Assembly (NCBI GenBank): GCA_027886185.1
Contig: WOAB01000563.1
Span: forward strand, 3,348,001-3,412,000
Origin: Rheum nobile
Taxonomy: Eukaryota > Streptophyta > Magnoliopsida > Caryophyllales > Polygonaceae
Direction of reading: 5' to 3'
DNA length: 64,000 nt
In this document: piece after piece, positions 9,232 through 19,989 of the stretch
How positions within the stretch are numbered: position 1 is the stretch's first letter
How the letters are laid out: every line of letters starts with the position of its first letter
Translations under genes and position numbers: made by a program
Notes under the pieces: model-generated
The model's database searches: none
What the model saw: the letters and a program-made list of their open reading frames with translations, nothing else
Told to the model about the DNA's origin: nothing

Positions 9232-11910
9232 ATGTCTAACGAAAGTGGAAATGCTATTTTCCCTACCCAAGGTGATCCTGAATCACAAGGTGTTAGCGCG
9301 ATTACACACATCGCTAAAGGGCGTGGTCCTTCAAAAGGCGTTCAAGTAAAAACGCCTATGCACCTTGAGTTTAATGAGTTGAATGTCCCTGATGGCGAGT
9401 GGTCGAAACAATACGGAAAGCAAGTTGGGAGTTGTGCTCAAAGAATTGATATAAACGTGAGAGAATACCGAATGATAGATGAGCAGACGAGGCAAGGGTT
9501 TTGGGAGGAGACCAAGGTATAATGTCTTTTTAAATTGTTTTAAATATATACTATATTAACTATCATTCTAACTTATTGTAAAAATCCACAGCTTATGTTC
9601 CACATCATTGATGATGAAAGGAGGTCAAGGGAAAAATACTTTCATTCTTGTGTGGCAAAACGATTTAGAGATTTCAAGAGCAAGTTGAAAGCAAGATGGA
9701 TAACTAAGACACAAAAGCCGTCAAAGTATCCTAGAAACTACATGCCTTGGGATGTCTACCACCACATTACAGAGGCTGATTGGTCAGTTTTTCTTCAAGA
9801 ACATTACAGGCCAGAGTCATTGGTAATAATGCTATTTCTTTTTAGTATTAAAGATTTCTAGTCAGCTAGCGGAAATCATTGGTAATAATGCTATTCACTT
9901 TTGACAGGCTCGTAGTGAGAAAGAAAAGGCAAGTGCAGCCCAAAACAAGAATCCTCATCGCACCGGCCAGGCGGGTTATATTAGAAAACGACACGAGTGG
10001 ATAAATGAAGGACGACTCCCAGAGGAAGCAGCTTTATCTCTGTCAAGTAGCTCCTCAGTGAACTCATCGGCTCCTAGAGCTAGAAAATACAGAGCAAAGG
10101 AGTGGGTTTTGGCTCATCAAGTTCGAACTGAGGATGGAAAGTGGGAAGTTAGCCCGAACGATAAGGATGCCGTAGAAATTGCAAGAAGAATTGTAAGTAG
10201 TTCTTTTTAATGAATATTTACTTAAATTTAGTTGGAAATATGAACTAATCTATACTTTCCTAATTGACATTATAAGATGAGTATATCGAAGAAGAAGAAA
10301 AAGGAAACCTTACTTTCGAGGATGATGAGGATGCCCTCACCAAAGCCATTGGGAAAAAAGATCATCGTGGCCGTGTCAAGGCAATGGGTGGAAATGTGGG
10401 TTATAGAGTTGCTTTCGGTCCAAGAGAACGACGGAGAAAATGTTCTAGTGAAGCTTCATCAGATCTGATCGAATCGATCAGAGCTGAAGTTAGAAAGGAG
10501 TTTGAAGGTGAGTTAGATAAAAGGGTGGCTGAGGCCCTCCAAAAGCAACTACGCTCCATGTTACACATAAATCAACCAAACTTCACTTCTACTCCCGTTC
10601 TTGGACCTGATGTTGATGCACCCTATACCACTTGTCCTGATTCCACACCGCAACCACGTGAGCTAAAGGTATGTTTGAGTTTGAGTATTATCATGAACTC
10701 TTTATGTCCAAATACCTCTTATAACATGAATTAAAATACCTCTTATGCAGGAAATGACTCCATGCCATCTTGCCCTTGAGGATAAAGATTCTGGTAACAA
10801 AGTGCTAGTAGCGGATGGTATGGTACAACCCTCAAACGGTGCATCGTCCCAACACTTTACACCGATGAAGCCTGATCACTACAAAGTCCAAGTTGATTTT
10901 GTTTATGATGGACATCATGATGATATTCTTCCGGTGCCTACGGGTGATGGTTTCACTAACTTAGGCGGTGCTCAGGGTAGTTTCGTGCAATGGTCGATCC
11001 GCTTAGTGACTTTAAATGTGCAGGTATTTATTGGACAATCACACATATGCATTTGAAAATTCTCGAATTGGGTTCATTTGTCCTGAGATGGTATCAAGCA
11101 CTAGAATCAAGGCCGATCCAGTTGTTCCAGCAGAGTACTTGCAACGTGTGTTCAATGCTAACAGTGCCAAATTGTATTTGCTCCCATATAATCAAGAGTA
11201 AGTGTTTTCAATAAGTTTCATATATAAAGAGTATGTTAAGCAATCATTAATGTTTATCAATTTACGTTTAAATGATGCAGCAATCATTGGATTCTGTATG
11301 TGATAGACCTATTTAAAGCACAGGTCTATCTGTTCGATTCTCTAAAATGTCTAAGCAACAGAACGACTGATGCATCTCCAATCATGAATTTGTAAGTTAT
11401 TTTACTTACGAACTAGTTTTTATTGGAATCAATATCAGTTTCATGACTGTATTATGTTGATTTTCTAGGGCATTTCAAGTGTTTTTGTATCAAGGTGGGA
11501 AGTGCAAGAAATCAAGAGAAAAACGTAAGACGTTGAGAGTCTGCAATATAGAGGTACATATAGCATTTTATACACTTTAGGTTTGTTTATTTATAATCAA
11601 AGGCCTTGTATCTAAGACATCCCCCTTATGTTGTGTAATTAGTGCGCTCAATAAAGCGGCGGAACCGAGTGTGGCTATTATGTCATGAAGTTCATGTTAG
11701 AGATAGTCACGGGATTCTATGACTCTGATGAGCGACTAGAGGCGGTATGTCCCTTAACAAACTATATGTTGATAGTATTTGTCAATAATTCATGTGTTTT
11801 TTATGAAGGTATATCCTAAGAGGAAGACAACGTATACTTCTGAAGAAATGGACGTTGTTCGTGAGCAATGGGCACAGTATTTTACATCGAAGTATTTATT
11901 ATCGGATTGA
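9232..11910 (+). pseudogene. CACTA gene: Transposase_24-like + DUF8039-like + Ulp1-type C48 protease, broken
   Basis: Coding exons by GT-AG and phase: 9232-9516, 9592-9822, 9908-10192, about 10276-10668, 10751-11023, about 11050-11197, 11281-11391, 11469-11553, 11643-11744, 11809-11910. The first four give a plant Ptta/En/Spm transposase-like protein, including R-DFKSKLKARW and the closing EDALTKAIGKKDHRGRVKAMG. The fifth fits DUF8039 (CHLAL, VLVADG, ILPVPTGDGF, GSFVQW). The rest is a Ulp1/SENP peptidase: NHWILYVIDL (His), VYLFDSL (Asp), CAQ (oxyanion Gln), GTECGYYVMKFM (Cys). Defects: the exon 3/4 junction is one base out of frame with the only visible acceptor; sequence between the DUF8039 and protease parts looks deleted; and TAA at 11652-11654 replaces a probable CAA between the Gln and the catalytic Cys (11670-11672). 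Ulp1 enzymes cleave SUMO; whether these transposon versions do is unknown. Confidence 0.88.
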
Positions 11911-12048
11911 ACTTGTTTGTACTTGTCCTGTATATATACTGTTGTTGAGAATCTGACTGTACTTTGGTGAAATCTGTTATATTATTCTGTGAATGAAATC
12001 GATCTGTTGTGTTGATGTATATTATTCTGCTTATCTGTGTGTATGGTA

Positions 12049-12162
12049 TTTCAACAATTTGAGCCTGACTCGGCCGAGTTCTGGGTCGAGTTAGGCTCGA
12101 ATTGTTGAAATACAATAAACCGAGCCTGACTCGGCCCATGACTCGGCCGAGTCAGGCTCGAA
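12049..12162. repeat. Foldback hairpins built on GAGCCTGACTCGG words
   Basis: An inverted repeat runs from ATTTCAACAATTTGAGCC to GGCTCGAATTGTTGAAAT (about 12049-12113). A second GC-rich palindrome (CGAGCCTGACTCGG ... CCGAGTCAGGCTCG) follows. They lie 3' of the gene stop and before the right subterminal array, so they may act in 3' end formation or just be decayed subterminal repeats. Confidence 0.75.
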
Positions 12163-12164
12163 TT

Positions 12165-12540
12165 GTTGAGGCTTTTAGAGGCGGGCCTATGGAGGCCCCC
12201 CTCTAAAAGACACTTGTTGAGGCGGGCCTCCAAAGGCCCGCTTCAACAAGTGCCTCACTACGGCGCCATGTGAGGCACTTATTGAGGCGGGCCTATGGAG
12301 GCCCGCCTCTACAAGTGGCTTTTAGAGGCGGGCCTCCAAAGGCCCGCCTCTAAAAGTGCCTCACTTTGGCGCCAATGTGAGGCACTTTTAGAGGCGGGCC
12401 TATGGAGGCCCGCCTCTAAAAGCCACTTGTAGAGGCGTATATAGCCCGCCTCAAAAAGCTTTCCTACTTGTTGCAGCCCCCTCAGTTGCGGCGATCGGTG
12501 TTCGCCGCAATAAGTGTCAAAAGGCCCGCCTCTAAAAGGA
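12165..12540. repeat. Right subterminal repeats of the CACTA element
   Basis: More than ten GAGGCGGGC / GCCCGCCTC words, often as inverted pairs such as GAGGCGGGCCTATGGAGGCC followed by its near-complement. The arrangement mirrors the left end. Confidence 0.8.
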
Positions 12541-12558
12541 TTTTTTCCACTAGTGGAA

Positions 12559-13162
12559 CATGAAAAATGCTTATGAAACCGAGTTAATATCAAAGTAAAT
12601 ACTCATACTAAATAAGTATTAAAGTTGGAAAATTCCCCAATACCGCCAAAATCCTCCAACAAAAAAAAATACAAAAAATCCCCAAATACTGCCAAAATCC
12701 CCTAACCAAAAAATGCAATACCGCCAAAAAAATCCACAATACAAACGACACCCAATACCGCTACTAAAACCACTCGATAGAAAACCAAGCCGGTAACAAA
12801 AACCGGCCAACCCAGCGGTAACCGATTTCGTTAGAATGTGGGCCGTCCACGTGGCACATCGCACGGCCCTTGTTTCAAGGGTATCCGATCTCGTTCATGT
12901 GGATTGCCAAGCTATCACGAAATCCCTCCCGCTCATTTTTACCTATAAATATCCATCCTACTTCACCCTCAAACTCACTTTATCAACCATCTCTTTCCCA
13001 ACCTCCACTTTCATCATTCAATTACGTAGTGATATGAAGGCATCCAAAGGACGGATGGAAATAAGATGCCATCGAGAACTCAAACAATATTGGAAACAAC
13101 CGCTCACTATGGATATGTTTTATTCTGTACAAATATTTTTGTTACCTATATTTTGTAAAAAA
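12559..13162 (+). promoter_or_regulatory. Gene-free stretch with a promoter-like segment (TATAAAT at 12944)
   Basis: C/A-rich repeats containing AATACCGCCAAAA words run from 12640 to 12770, then a GC-richer stretch leads to ACCTATAAATATCC at 12942-12955 with a CT-rich leader after it. The form is that of a plant promoter, and it could once have served the PMD pseudogene downstream, from which it is now separated by a satellite. No coding sequence is supported. Confidence 0.3.
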
Positions 13163-15115
13163 AAATAGTTATAAATTTTGGAAGTAGGCTCGTCATGAAT
13201 ATTTATTGGTTAACTTAGAAGTGGTTTATTAATCTCTGATTATTAATACTCTTAATTTAATATAATTCTAAAATTTAGCATAATAAACTATTGTTGATGT
13301 AACTGAAAAAATATACAAATTTTGGACGTAGTCTCCACATAGGTATTTATGTAACACCCCAACTTATGTCGGTAGTGCCACACATCAGTGACCTCAGACT
13401 TTAAAGTCCAAAGCCACCCTAGGCTTCAATTTGAACAATTAATCCTTAAATACATTAATAACAAAAGAATAAATAGCATAATACTTGTGAAACAAATACT
13501 CAACCTTTATTAAAATTTATCTCGTAAATTGATAAGGCTAGTTTTACCAAACAATATGAAATTATAATGGAAGACTTCATATTAATCCTAAATACATGAC
13601 TAGGTGATCTAGATATTAAAACATATAACATTTATTAAGAAGATTAAATCAATATTAAACAACTTAAGAATATTACTTTGAAATGCAACTTCAACTACAA
13701 GCCTTCTTCTCCGATTCGTTACTTCAAGATAGCCTGGAATAAACAGTTGATGTGTCGTATGGGACGGATGACACCAACCAACCATGCAAGAAAAAAGAAC
13801 TGTTGGTTAGTCTAATGAAAGACTATGCAAGAGTATTTATGTGAGGTTATGTGTAGTCGTATATAGTTACTACCCTTATTTCTCGAATCATACTCGATAA
13901 ACGGTATGTAACTACTATACTTCCACTAAAATAAAGAAAATGTATGATTCAAGAGGAGACTCCAATAAAACCGAGTCTTATGGGAATTATATGTATCTGT
14001 TGGAAAATATTTATAATTATTACACATCAAGAATTTTAAAATGACTCCTTTGACTATTTGGGTCATCAACCAACCTCACCGCATAATACGAATTCAGATT
14101 GGAAATGGGACTTACTTTAGACAGGAGCTCGAGCGGTTTCCACATTGTACATCTCGCCCGAAGTATATTAATTATGTGCATAAAAAAACTTATCTTATTT
14201 AATTCCAAAATATGCATTTAAGTTAAAGGTTTTAATCCAACCATCTCGACACAAGAATATCATGGGACGAATCCCGAATAACGGCACTAGCTAAGTGCAC
14301 CACCACTTATATTCCAATAAGGGTATAATCATGACTAAAAGTTATAAAGAAATAACAAAACCTGGCGAGGTATATAGCATTCCTATGAATACTCGTGCTA
14401 ACAACAAAACCTGACGAGGGATTTAGAAGTGGTTTATTAATCTTCGATTATACTTCTAATACTCATCATTTAATATAAGTCTAGAATTTAGCTAATAAAC
14501 TATTCTTGATGTAATTAAAAGAAGAAATTAGGTACAACTTTTGGAAGTAGGCTCGACATGAATCTTTATTGGTTAACGTAGAAGTGGTTTATTAATCTCT
14601 GGTTTTACTCTTAATACTCATCATTTAATATAAGTCTAGAATTTATATCGTTGATGTAATTGAGAAAAATAGTTACAAATGTTGGACATAAGCTCGACAT
14701 GAATATTTATTGGTTAACTTAGAAGTAGTTTATTAATATCCGGTTATACTTCTACTTCTCATCATTTAATATATGTCTAGAGTTTAGCATAATATACTAT
14801 TGTTGATGTAAATGAAAAAAGATAGTTATAAATTTTGGCTCGACATGAGTATATATTAGGCTCGACATGAATATATTTAGCATAATAAACTATTATTGAT
14901 GTAATCGAAAAAAAAAATTATTTACAAATTTTGGACGTAGGCTCGACATAATAGTTATTGGTTAACTTAGAAGTTGTTTAATAACCTCTGATTATACTTT
15001 TAATACTTGTCCTTTAATATAAGTCTAGAATTTAGTATGCTAAACTATTGTTAATGTCATTATTATAAATTAGTTACAAATTTTGGACGTAGGCTCGACA
15101 TGAATATTTATTGTA
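13163..15115 (+). repeat. Satellite-like tandem array, unit about 142 bp, split by an LTR
   Basis: The landmark TTTTGGANGTAGGCTCGACA recurs near 13176, 13320, 14539, 14680, 14833, 14939 and 15081. Within the array the spacing is 141-153 bp, with one truncated unit of about 106 bp. Each unit continues into TTATTGGTTAACTTAGAAGTGG, TTTAATATAAGTCTAGAATTTAG and ACTATTGTTGATGTAATTGA. The array is interrupted from 13350 to about 14418 by an LTR fragment. No coding capacity. Confidence 0.85.
13350..14418 (-). mobile_element. LTR fragment (family A), minus orientation, inserted in the satellite
   Basis: It begins TGTAACACCCC and carries, in reverse complement, the same landmarks as the LTRs at 33931-38649 and 60284-62593. 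These are the GGTGGCTTTGGACTT and TCTGAGGTCA block near the LTR end, CATACGGCACATCA, GCATTATGCGGTGAGGTTGG, GGAATTAAATAAGATAAG and ACTCGTGCTAAC. About 1.07 kb of an expected 2.3 kb is present. The 5' part of the LTR is missing, and no clean duplication marks the far side. Confidence 0.8.
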
Positions 15116-15689
15116 TTTTGGTAGCATTTTTATATACTATCGTTAGAGCATTGTAGAATTTAAGCCATAGTATTTTTTTTATGTAATATATTATGGTATA
15201 ATATTGTATTTAATATATATATGATATAAATATGTATATATCTAAATGATATATATTAATTATATATAACATTATCGTAATATTGTTTTGCATGTTTAAT
15301 TATCATAACAATGTTTTGTTCAAACTAATTTAAATGTTGCTAGAGATCAATATCAATTGGTATGGGTCTAGGGGAGGGTCCATGCACGTCTCCGAGCGCG
15401 GAGTTACAGAATATGTTCGCGCTCCGAATGATGCACTAAGGATGCAGATCGAACATGAGGAGATGAGGATCCATCTTGTGACTGGGCTAGCTACTAGCTA
15501 ATGCCCGAAGCCCATTGCCGCCCCATGACCCAACAATCAAAGGAAGCCCCCCGAGCCAGCAAAAGAGTCGTTCCCTCGAGACATACGGCAGACGCTGACA
15601 GTAGTAGTACATGTCCCTTTAGCGGTAGAGGGGCTCGATCTAGGTAGAGCTTTTCTGGCATGGCAAGCAACTGACCTTCATCCTCAAGG
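15116..15689. other. No supported gene; decayed 5' flank of PMD copy 1
   Basis: AT-rich to about 15,340, then GC-richer sequence with short broken frames (for example from 15501). These may be the remnant N-terminus of the PMD protein, which is often variable and low in complexity. No domain visible. Confidence 0.3.
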
Positions 15690-17952
15690 TTGCGGCACTC
15701 TACCAGTGCTAGATACGACCACTCCTCCCCTGGTGCAACCACCACTGTAACGCATGAAGATATGGCGCATGTCGAATCATATAGTGGGCCTAAGGATCTT
15801 GGCCTGCTATGGGATTACGGAACTCACTTAGCGAGAACTGTGTGGAAGGATCAACCAATGAAAAAAATTTACGTAAGTGTCGACTCGACGCGCTGATCAT
15901 ATCCAAAACTTTATTCATACACGTCTTAATTTTTTATTTATGCACGTCATAATTTTTATTTTGTACACGTCCTCACTTTTTTAAAAACATTGTTGTAGAA
16001 TACCAAACGCTTAAGGACGTTGACACGTTCACATGCCCTAAAAGGATGGAAAGAGAAGATCTCTAGGGGCTAGAACACATGGTTCATGCGAGCGGCTTAG
16101 AGCGTCCTAACTAAACTTATGGATTTGCGGTACAAGGGGGTTGACAAAGTCCTGATATCGGCCTTCGTGAAGCGATGGCACCCGGAGACAAGCAGTTTCC
16201 ACTTTACCTGAGGTAAAATTACCATCACACTCCACGATGTTCACTGGATTTTGAAATTGCCAATCGAGGGTTGTGTCGTACATGGACCCTTCAGCGATGA
16301 CGATATGGTGATGAAGATCAACGAGATGCTCGGGGTCCCATACGATAGGGTTAAAAAGGCAAAAACGACATCTAATTTTCAATATAAAGATCTAAATGGC
16401 TATTTGTGGAACCAACCGTTAAATGAAGACATTTCCGTCACCAGGTTTTTGGCTGTTTTTCTTGGCAACACTTTGTTCCTTGACAAGTCGGGAAACAAAA
16501 TAAAGATATGTTCATTTCAGGTCCTATGGTACCACAATGCCACAGAGGAGTACACTTAGGGTTCAACTACTCTTGCCTACCTATACCAAAAAATCGGTAT
16601 GGCAAGCCGTGTAGATGCCCAACATATATTTAGTTGTTTGATGCTTTTGCATGTAAGGATCTAAAACTCTTTCGTGTATTGTCATCTCCAATAATTACTT
16701 TTCCAAGTTTAGTTATTTTCGTGTAGGAATGGATTTAGAATTACTTTCCAAAGCTCGTGAGCCACTGGAATCAGGGAGTGACCAACGACTCGACAAATGT
16801 CCAAGTTGCGACCTTGAGTGATCCTCGAACGTCCAGAGTGCCAGGTGAACAGAGGATAGAAAACATGAGGATATCCCTAGACACAATACGACCTGAGGAG
16901 GTACTACAATTTCTCTTACAAGAAGATAATTTCATTGTTAATTTATAATTATTTTTCTTTTAAATTTATACGATATGAGTTGAAGCTTTTATATGTACAT
17001 GTAGTATGTATGCCATGGAAGGAGCCTAAACATCGTGAATACTATGTATCGATTTACAGAGGAATGCTCAAGTGCATCAACTTTAGTGAGCCTTACATGC
17101 TTGATCGATTGACTCGTTAGTTCGGTAAGGTGCAATGGATCCCCGATTCGCCCCACGGTTGTTACTAGAAATGTCGATCTTAAAAATTACGCTGCAGAAT
17201 TCTCTCTTGCAGACAACCATTGGGATGACTTGGACCACCACTAATCCCCAATTATGTTGCTACCCTAGTGTCGAGAGCCCTCGGAAACGACATATGACTA
17301 CATTGCGTGGTTCCACGAGCATTCTCACCCTTACCTTGATGAGAAATCAACAAAAATTATAGCTGACGCGGAGCAACATCCCGTTCTCGCATTCATCGAG
17401 TGTGTGATAAAGCGGAACAATATACAAGGGATCGTAAGTGAGAGCATGCGTCACTGGGACAATTACAAAGATGACCATCCCTTAAGTGGTGCTTAAGAAG
17501 ATATCTAAACTTGTGATCATAAATGTCCCACCAGTTCAAGTTCCGACAACAAAGATTGCTTAACCTGAAGGTTATGTCCCAGTTTACGAAATAGAAAACG
17601 AGGAGCATGGGACACAGTACGGGTCAGCCCCAGGTCCAACTGTCCAAGTATAGGGGAAGGGTTCTAGGGTCCAACCTTCGGCCAAGGATTCTAAGGTCCT
17701 ACCTTTGCGCAAAGATACCAAGCTCCACCGTACGCACCGCCCACAGGAGGTCCAACCTTTGAGCAAGGATACTAAGCTCCACCGTACGCACCGCCGACAT
17801 GGGGCATTGAGTTCTACGCTGAGAACCCCATGCATGGATTCACGACTTTACTTCGGTACATGTCAAGGAGTCGATATCCTCCCTAGTACGGGGAAGGGTA
17901 CGAGAAAGGGTACGAAGGACAGTACGGGGGATAGAATGAAGGGAACAATTAA
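15690..17952 (+). pseudogene. Plant mobile domain (PMD) protein, copy 1, decayed
   Basis: Recognisable blocks. About 15770-15880: GPKDLGLLWDYGTHLARTVW, the usual PMD opening, ending at a GTAAGT donor. After an acceptor near 15998: GVDKVLISAFVKRWHPETSSFHF, then a stop, then GKITITLHDVHWILKLPIEG (about 16138-16275). About 16450-16640: LGNTLFLDKSGN and GSTTLAYLY. About 17090-17140: the LDR-TR-FGKVQWIPDSP block, equivalent to RVLRQFG. 17701-17952: a Tyr/Pro-rich tail with two YQAPPYAPP-type repeats 54 bp apart. Stops at 16209 (TGG to TGA), 16557 (TGG to TAG), 17773 (CAA to TAA), 17884 and 17932 (CAG to TAG) all look like C-to-T or G-to-A transitions. PMD genes occur inside MULE and other transposons and as host genes (MAIN/MAIL1). 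This copy is not functional. Confidence 0.85.
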
Positions 17953-19431
17953 ATCTCTCTTGTATATCCCGAAATCCAAATTTTATTAACTTAAGTTGGA
18001 TTACTATCTTCATTCTTCTTTCTATGATTTATATTTACTGGTTATATTCCATACGATGCGCCAATAAAATATATTATACAAACTGATAATTTGTTTTAAT
18101 GACATACCTCACACAAACCCGCTAATATTTTTTAATGACATAAATCATATTTAACACAAACGTTTATTCAAACGTGTTATCTTTTATATATTTCACCGAA
18201 AAATTCGCGTAAACACCTCGTATAATTTAATAAATAACCAAATGAACGAATCGAATTACAATAAAAAAATATAAATTCTCAGCGGTTTAGGAAACCGTTC
18301 GCCCAGCGGTACAGTACATTTCCGATGCGGTGGAAGTAGTAATCCCTAATTTTGAGTTGTAGACATGGAAGGACAATTAGACCATGGTACATTTACACAA
18401 GGTGTAAAGGGGTGTAAAAAAATATCCACTAAAAAAATTTCATGTAATTTTTTTTTGTCAATTAAAAAAGTAATAATATGAAGTATATTATATTAATATT
18501 ATAGACCTTTTAGTCTTATTACTTCTTTTATAATTGAAGAAAATAAATAAAATACTCATCTTTTTCATGCCACTTTGTCTTCTTTTTATGATCTATCTCA
18601 GATTTTTTCCCCAAATCAAACAAATTAAGCAACTCCATAATTTCTCTCAGTAATTTAAGAGAACTTTCCTTCTTTTCAAATCACAATGTTCAACCCTTTG
18701 GGGAAATTTTTCTTCTTTGCAACTATATATTTAACCCTTCTAAAATTTACAATACAAAACCTGACTATTGTTTTCAACAGGAGAATGGATCGCCTTGGTG
18801 ATGCTCATTTGATTTTTTGCAAATCCAAAGCCCATTGCCATGTTGGAAAATTTAGGAGAATAGATCTCGATTCGGTGCTAGTAGATCGTGATTTGGTGCT
18901 AGTAGATCGAGATTTGGTGTGAGCAAGTTCATATGATTTATTTTCAAAACCAATGCCTAAATTCAGATCTGAAAAAAATGATTGAGTTGGTAGTGATTCA
19001 AATGTAGAACGAAAAGTAAATTGTAGGAGAGGATGAAAGAAAAACAAACTGGAGACTTTTTGTCGTGGAGTGTGAGCAGGTGAAGTTGGACATGAAAGAG
19101 AAAAACTTAGATGTGTGCATGAGAGAGAGAAAAAATAAGATAATTTTTTTGCTAGATGAAAGAAAAACAAACCATTGAAAAAAACACAGAACTGTTTTTT
19201 GCTAGATGAAAGAAAAACAAACCATTGAAAAAAACACAGAAGTGCTAGAGGAAGAAGATGAAATATTGTATTAAATACGAGCCTACTGTATACAAAACAT
19301 TTTTCACCTATATACACGACAATCTGTACGAATAAAAATTGTGCATGTTATTTCTGTGCGTACAGGTGCAAATATGTAGAAAAATACAAAAATGTACAAG
19401 TGTATTTGAAAAAAAAAATATTACTCTGTAA
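17953..19431. other. Gene-free stretch with short repeats
   Basis: AT-rich. Contains AGCGGTTTAGGAAACCGTTC near 18,281, a word shared with 3.1 kb and 12.8 kb; two 21 bp repeats (TTTGGTGCTAGTAGATCGAGA type) at 18871-18912; and the 50 bp duplication listed separately. The short ORFs crossing it show no domain. Confidence 0.5.
19151..19242 (+). repeat. 50 bp tandem duplication
   Basis: GCTAGATGAAAGAAAAACAA begins at 19151 and again at 19201, with identical sequence for about 42 bp after each start. Confidence 0.9.
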
Positions 19432-19461
19432 GCAAGAATTTAGCGTACGCTAAATTCTTGC
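19432..19461. repeat. Perfect 30 bp palindrome
   Basis: The left arm GCAAGAATTTAGCGT is followed directly by its exact reverse complement, with no spacer and the centre at GTAC. It stands about 190 bp upstream of the GC-rich ORF preceding PMD copy 2. It could be two abutting terminal repeats, a protein-binding site or chance. Confidence 0.95.
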
Positions 19462-19655
19462 GTAGGGTTTGGGCTGGCCCATAATATGGCCGGCCCAGGG
19501 ATCAAATGTGTACGCAACGCATTTAGATTAAAATCTGCGCGCGTCTTCTTCTTCTACTCCTCTCCTCCTTGTGACGGCGATCTCTCTCTCCCTCCCCCGG
19601 CGATCTCTCTCTCTCCTTTTATTCCTCTTCTTCCCTTCCTCCTCTTGAATCTGCC

Positions 19656-19982
19656 ATGGCGTTTGAATATCCAGCGGCGACAAGGAGCTCCAATGGAGAC
19701 GACGGCGAGTCTGCTCCGACGGTGGGCGCTCCAGCGGAGGTGTGTCCGACGATGGTGGTTCCGGCGGTGGCCAGCAGTAGTGGCGGTGGGGTTGCCGATG
19801 GTGTTGGCGGAGATGCGGATGAGGCTAGCTCTCCGTCCAGCAGGGGCACAGTTGAGCCCGGACGAGGTCGCATGCGGACTCGAGTTGGTATGCCCCGTGG
19901 GAGACGAGGAGGTGAACGACAAGGAGACGTTCCCGCGACTCCTGGACAGGCCCCTACGTGGGGTTCTAGACATGTATTTTAA
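19656..19982 (+). CDS. Small Gly/Ala/Arg-rich ORF upstream of PMD copy 2
   Basis: 108 codons from an ATG that follows a CT-rich leader (TCTCTCTCTCC runs at 19580-19650), as is usual for plant 5' UTRs. The protein is low in complexity: Ala/Ser/Gly/Val-rich, then GRGRMRTRVGMPRGRRGG. No domain is recognised. It may be the first exon of the PMD gene or a separate transposon ORF. GC content is much higher than its surroundings. ORFs in other frames of the same segment are taken as shadows. Confidence 0.35.
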   Translation: MAFEYPAATRSSNGDDGESAPTVGAPAEVCPTMVVPAVASSSGGGVADGVGGDADEASSPSSRGTVEPGRGRMRTRVGMPRGRRGGERQGDVPATPGQAPTWGSRHVF

Positions 19983-19989
19983 TTATTGA

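Larger units (their letters stand above)
8108..12555 (+). mobile_element. CACTA (En/Spm-type) element, 4.45 kb, with GAA target duplication
   Basis: The left end reads CACTAGTGGAAAAAA and the right end TTTTTTCCACTAGTG, a 15 bp terminal inverted repeat opening with CACTA. The 3 bp flanks are GAA at 8105-8107 and GAA at 12556-12558, the 3 bp duplication expected for this superfamily. Both ends carry arrays of GAGGCGGGC / GCCCGCCTC words in alternating orientation, like the subterminal binding sites of En/Spm. Inside is a single gene (9232-11910). No TNP2/TnpD-type DDE transposase is present, so mobilisation would need a helper. It sits downstream of the older MULE gene. The intact ends and duplication suggest a fairly recent insertion. 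Confidence 0.93.
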
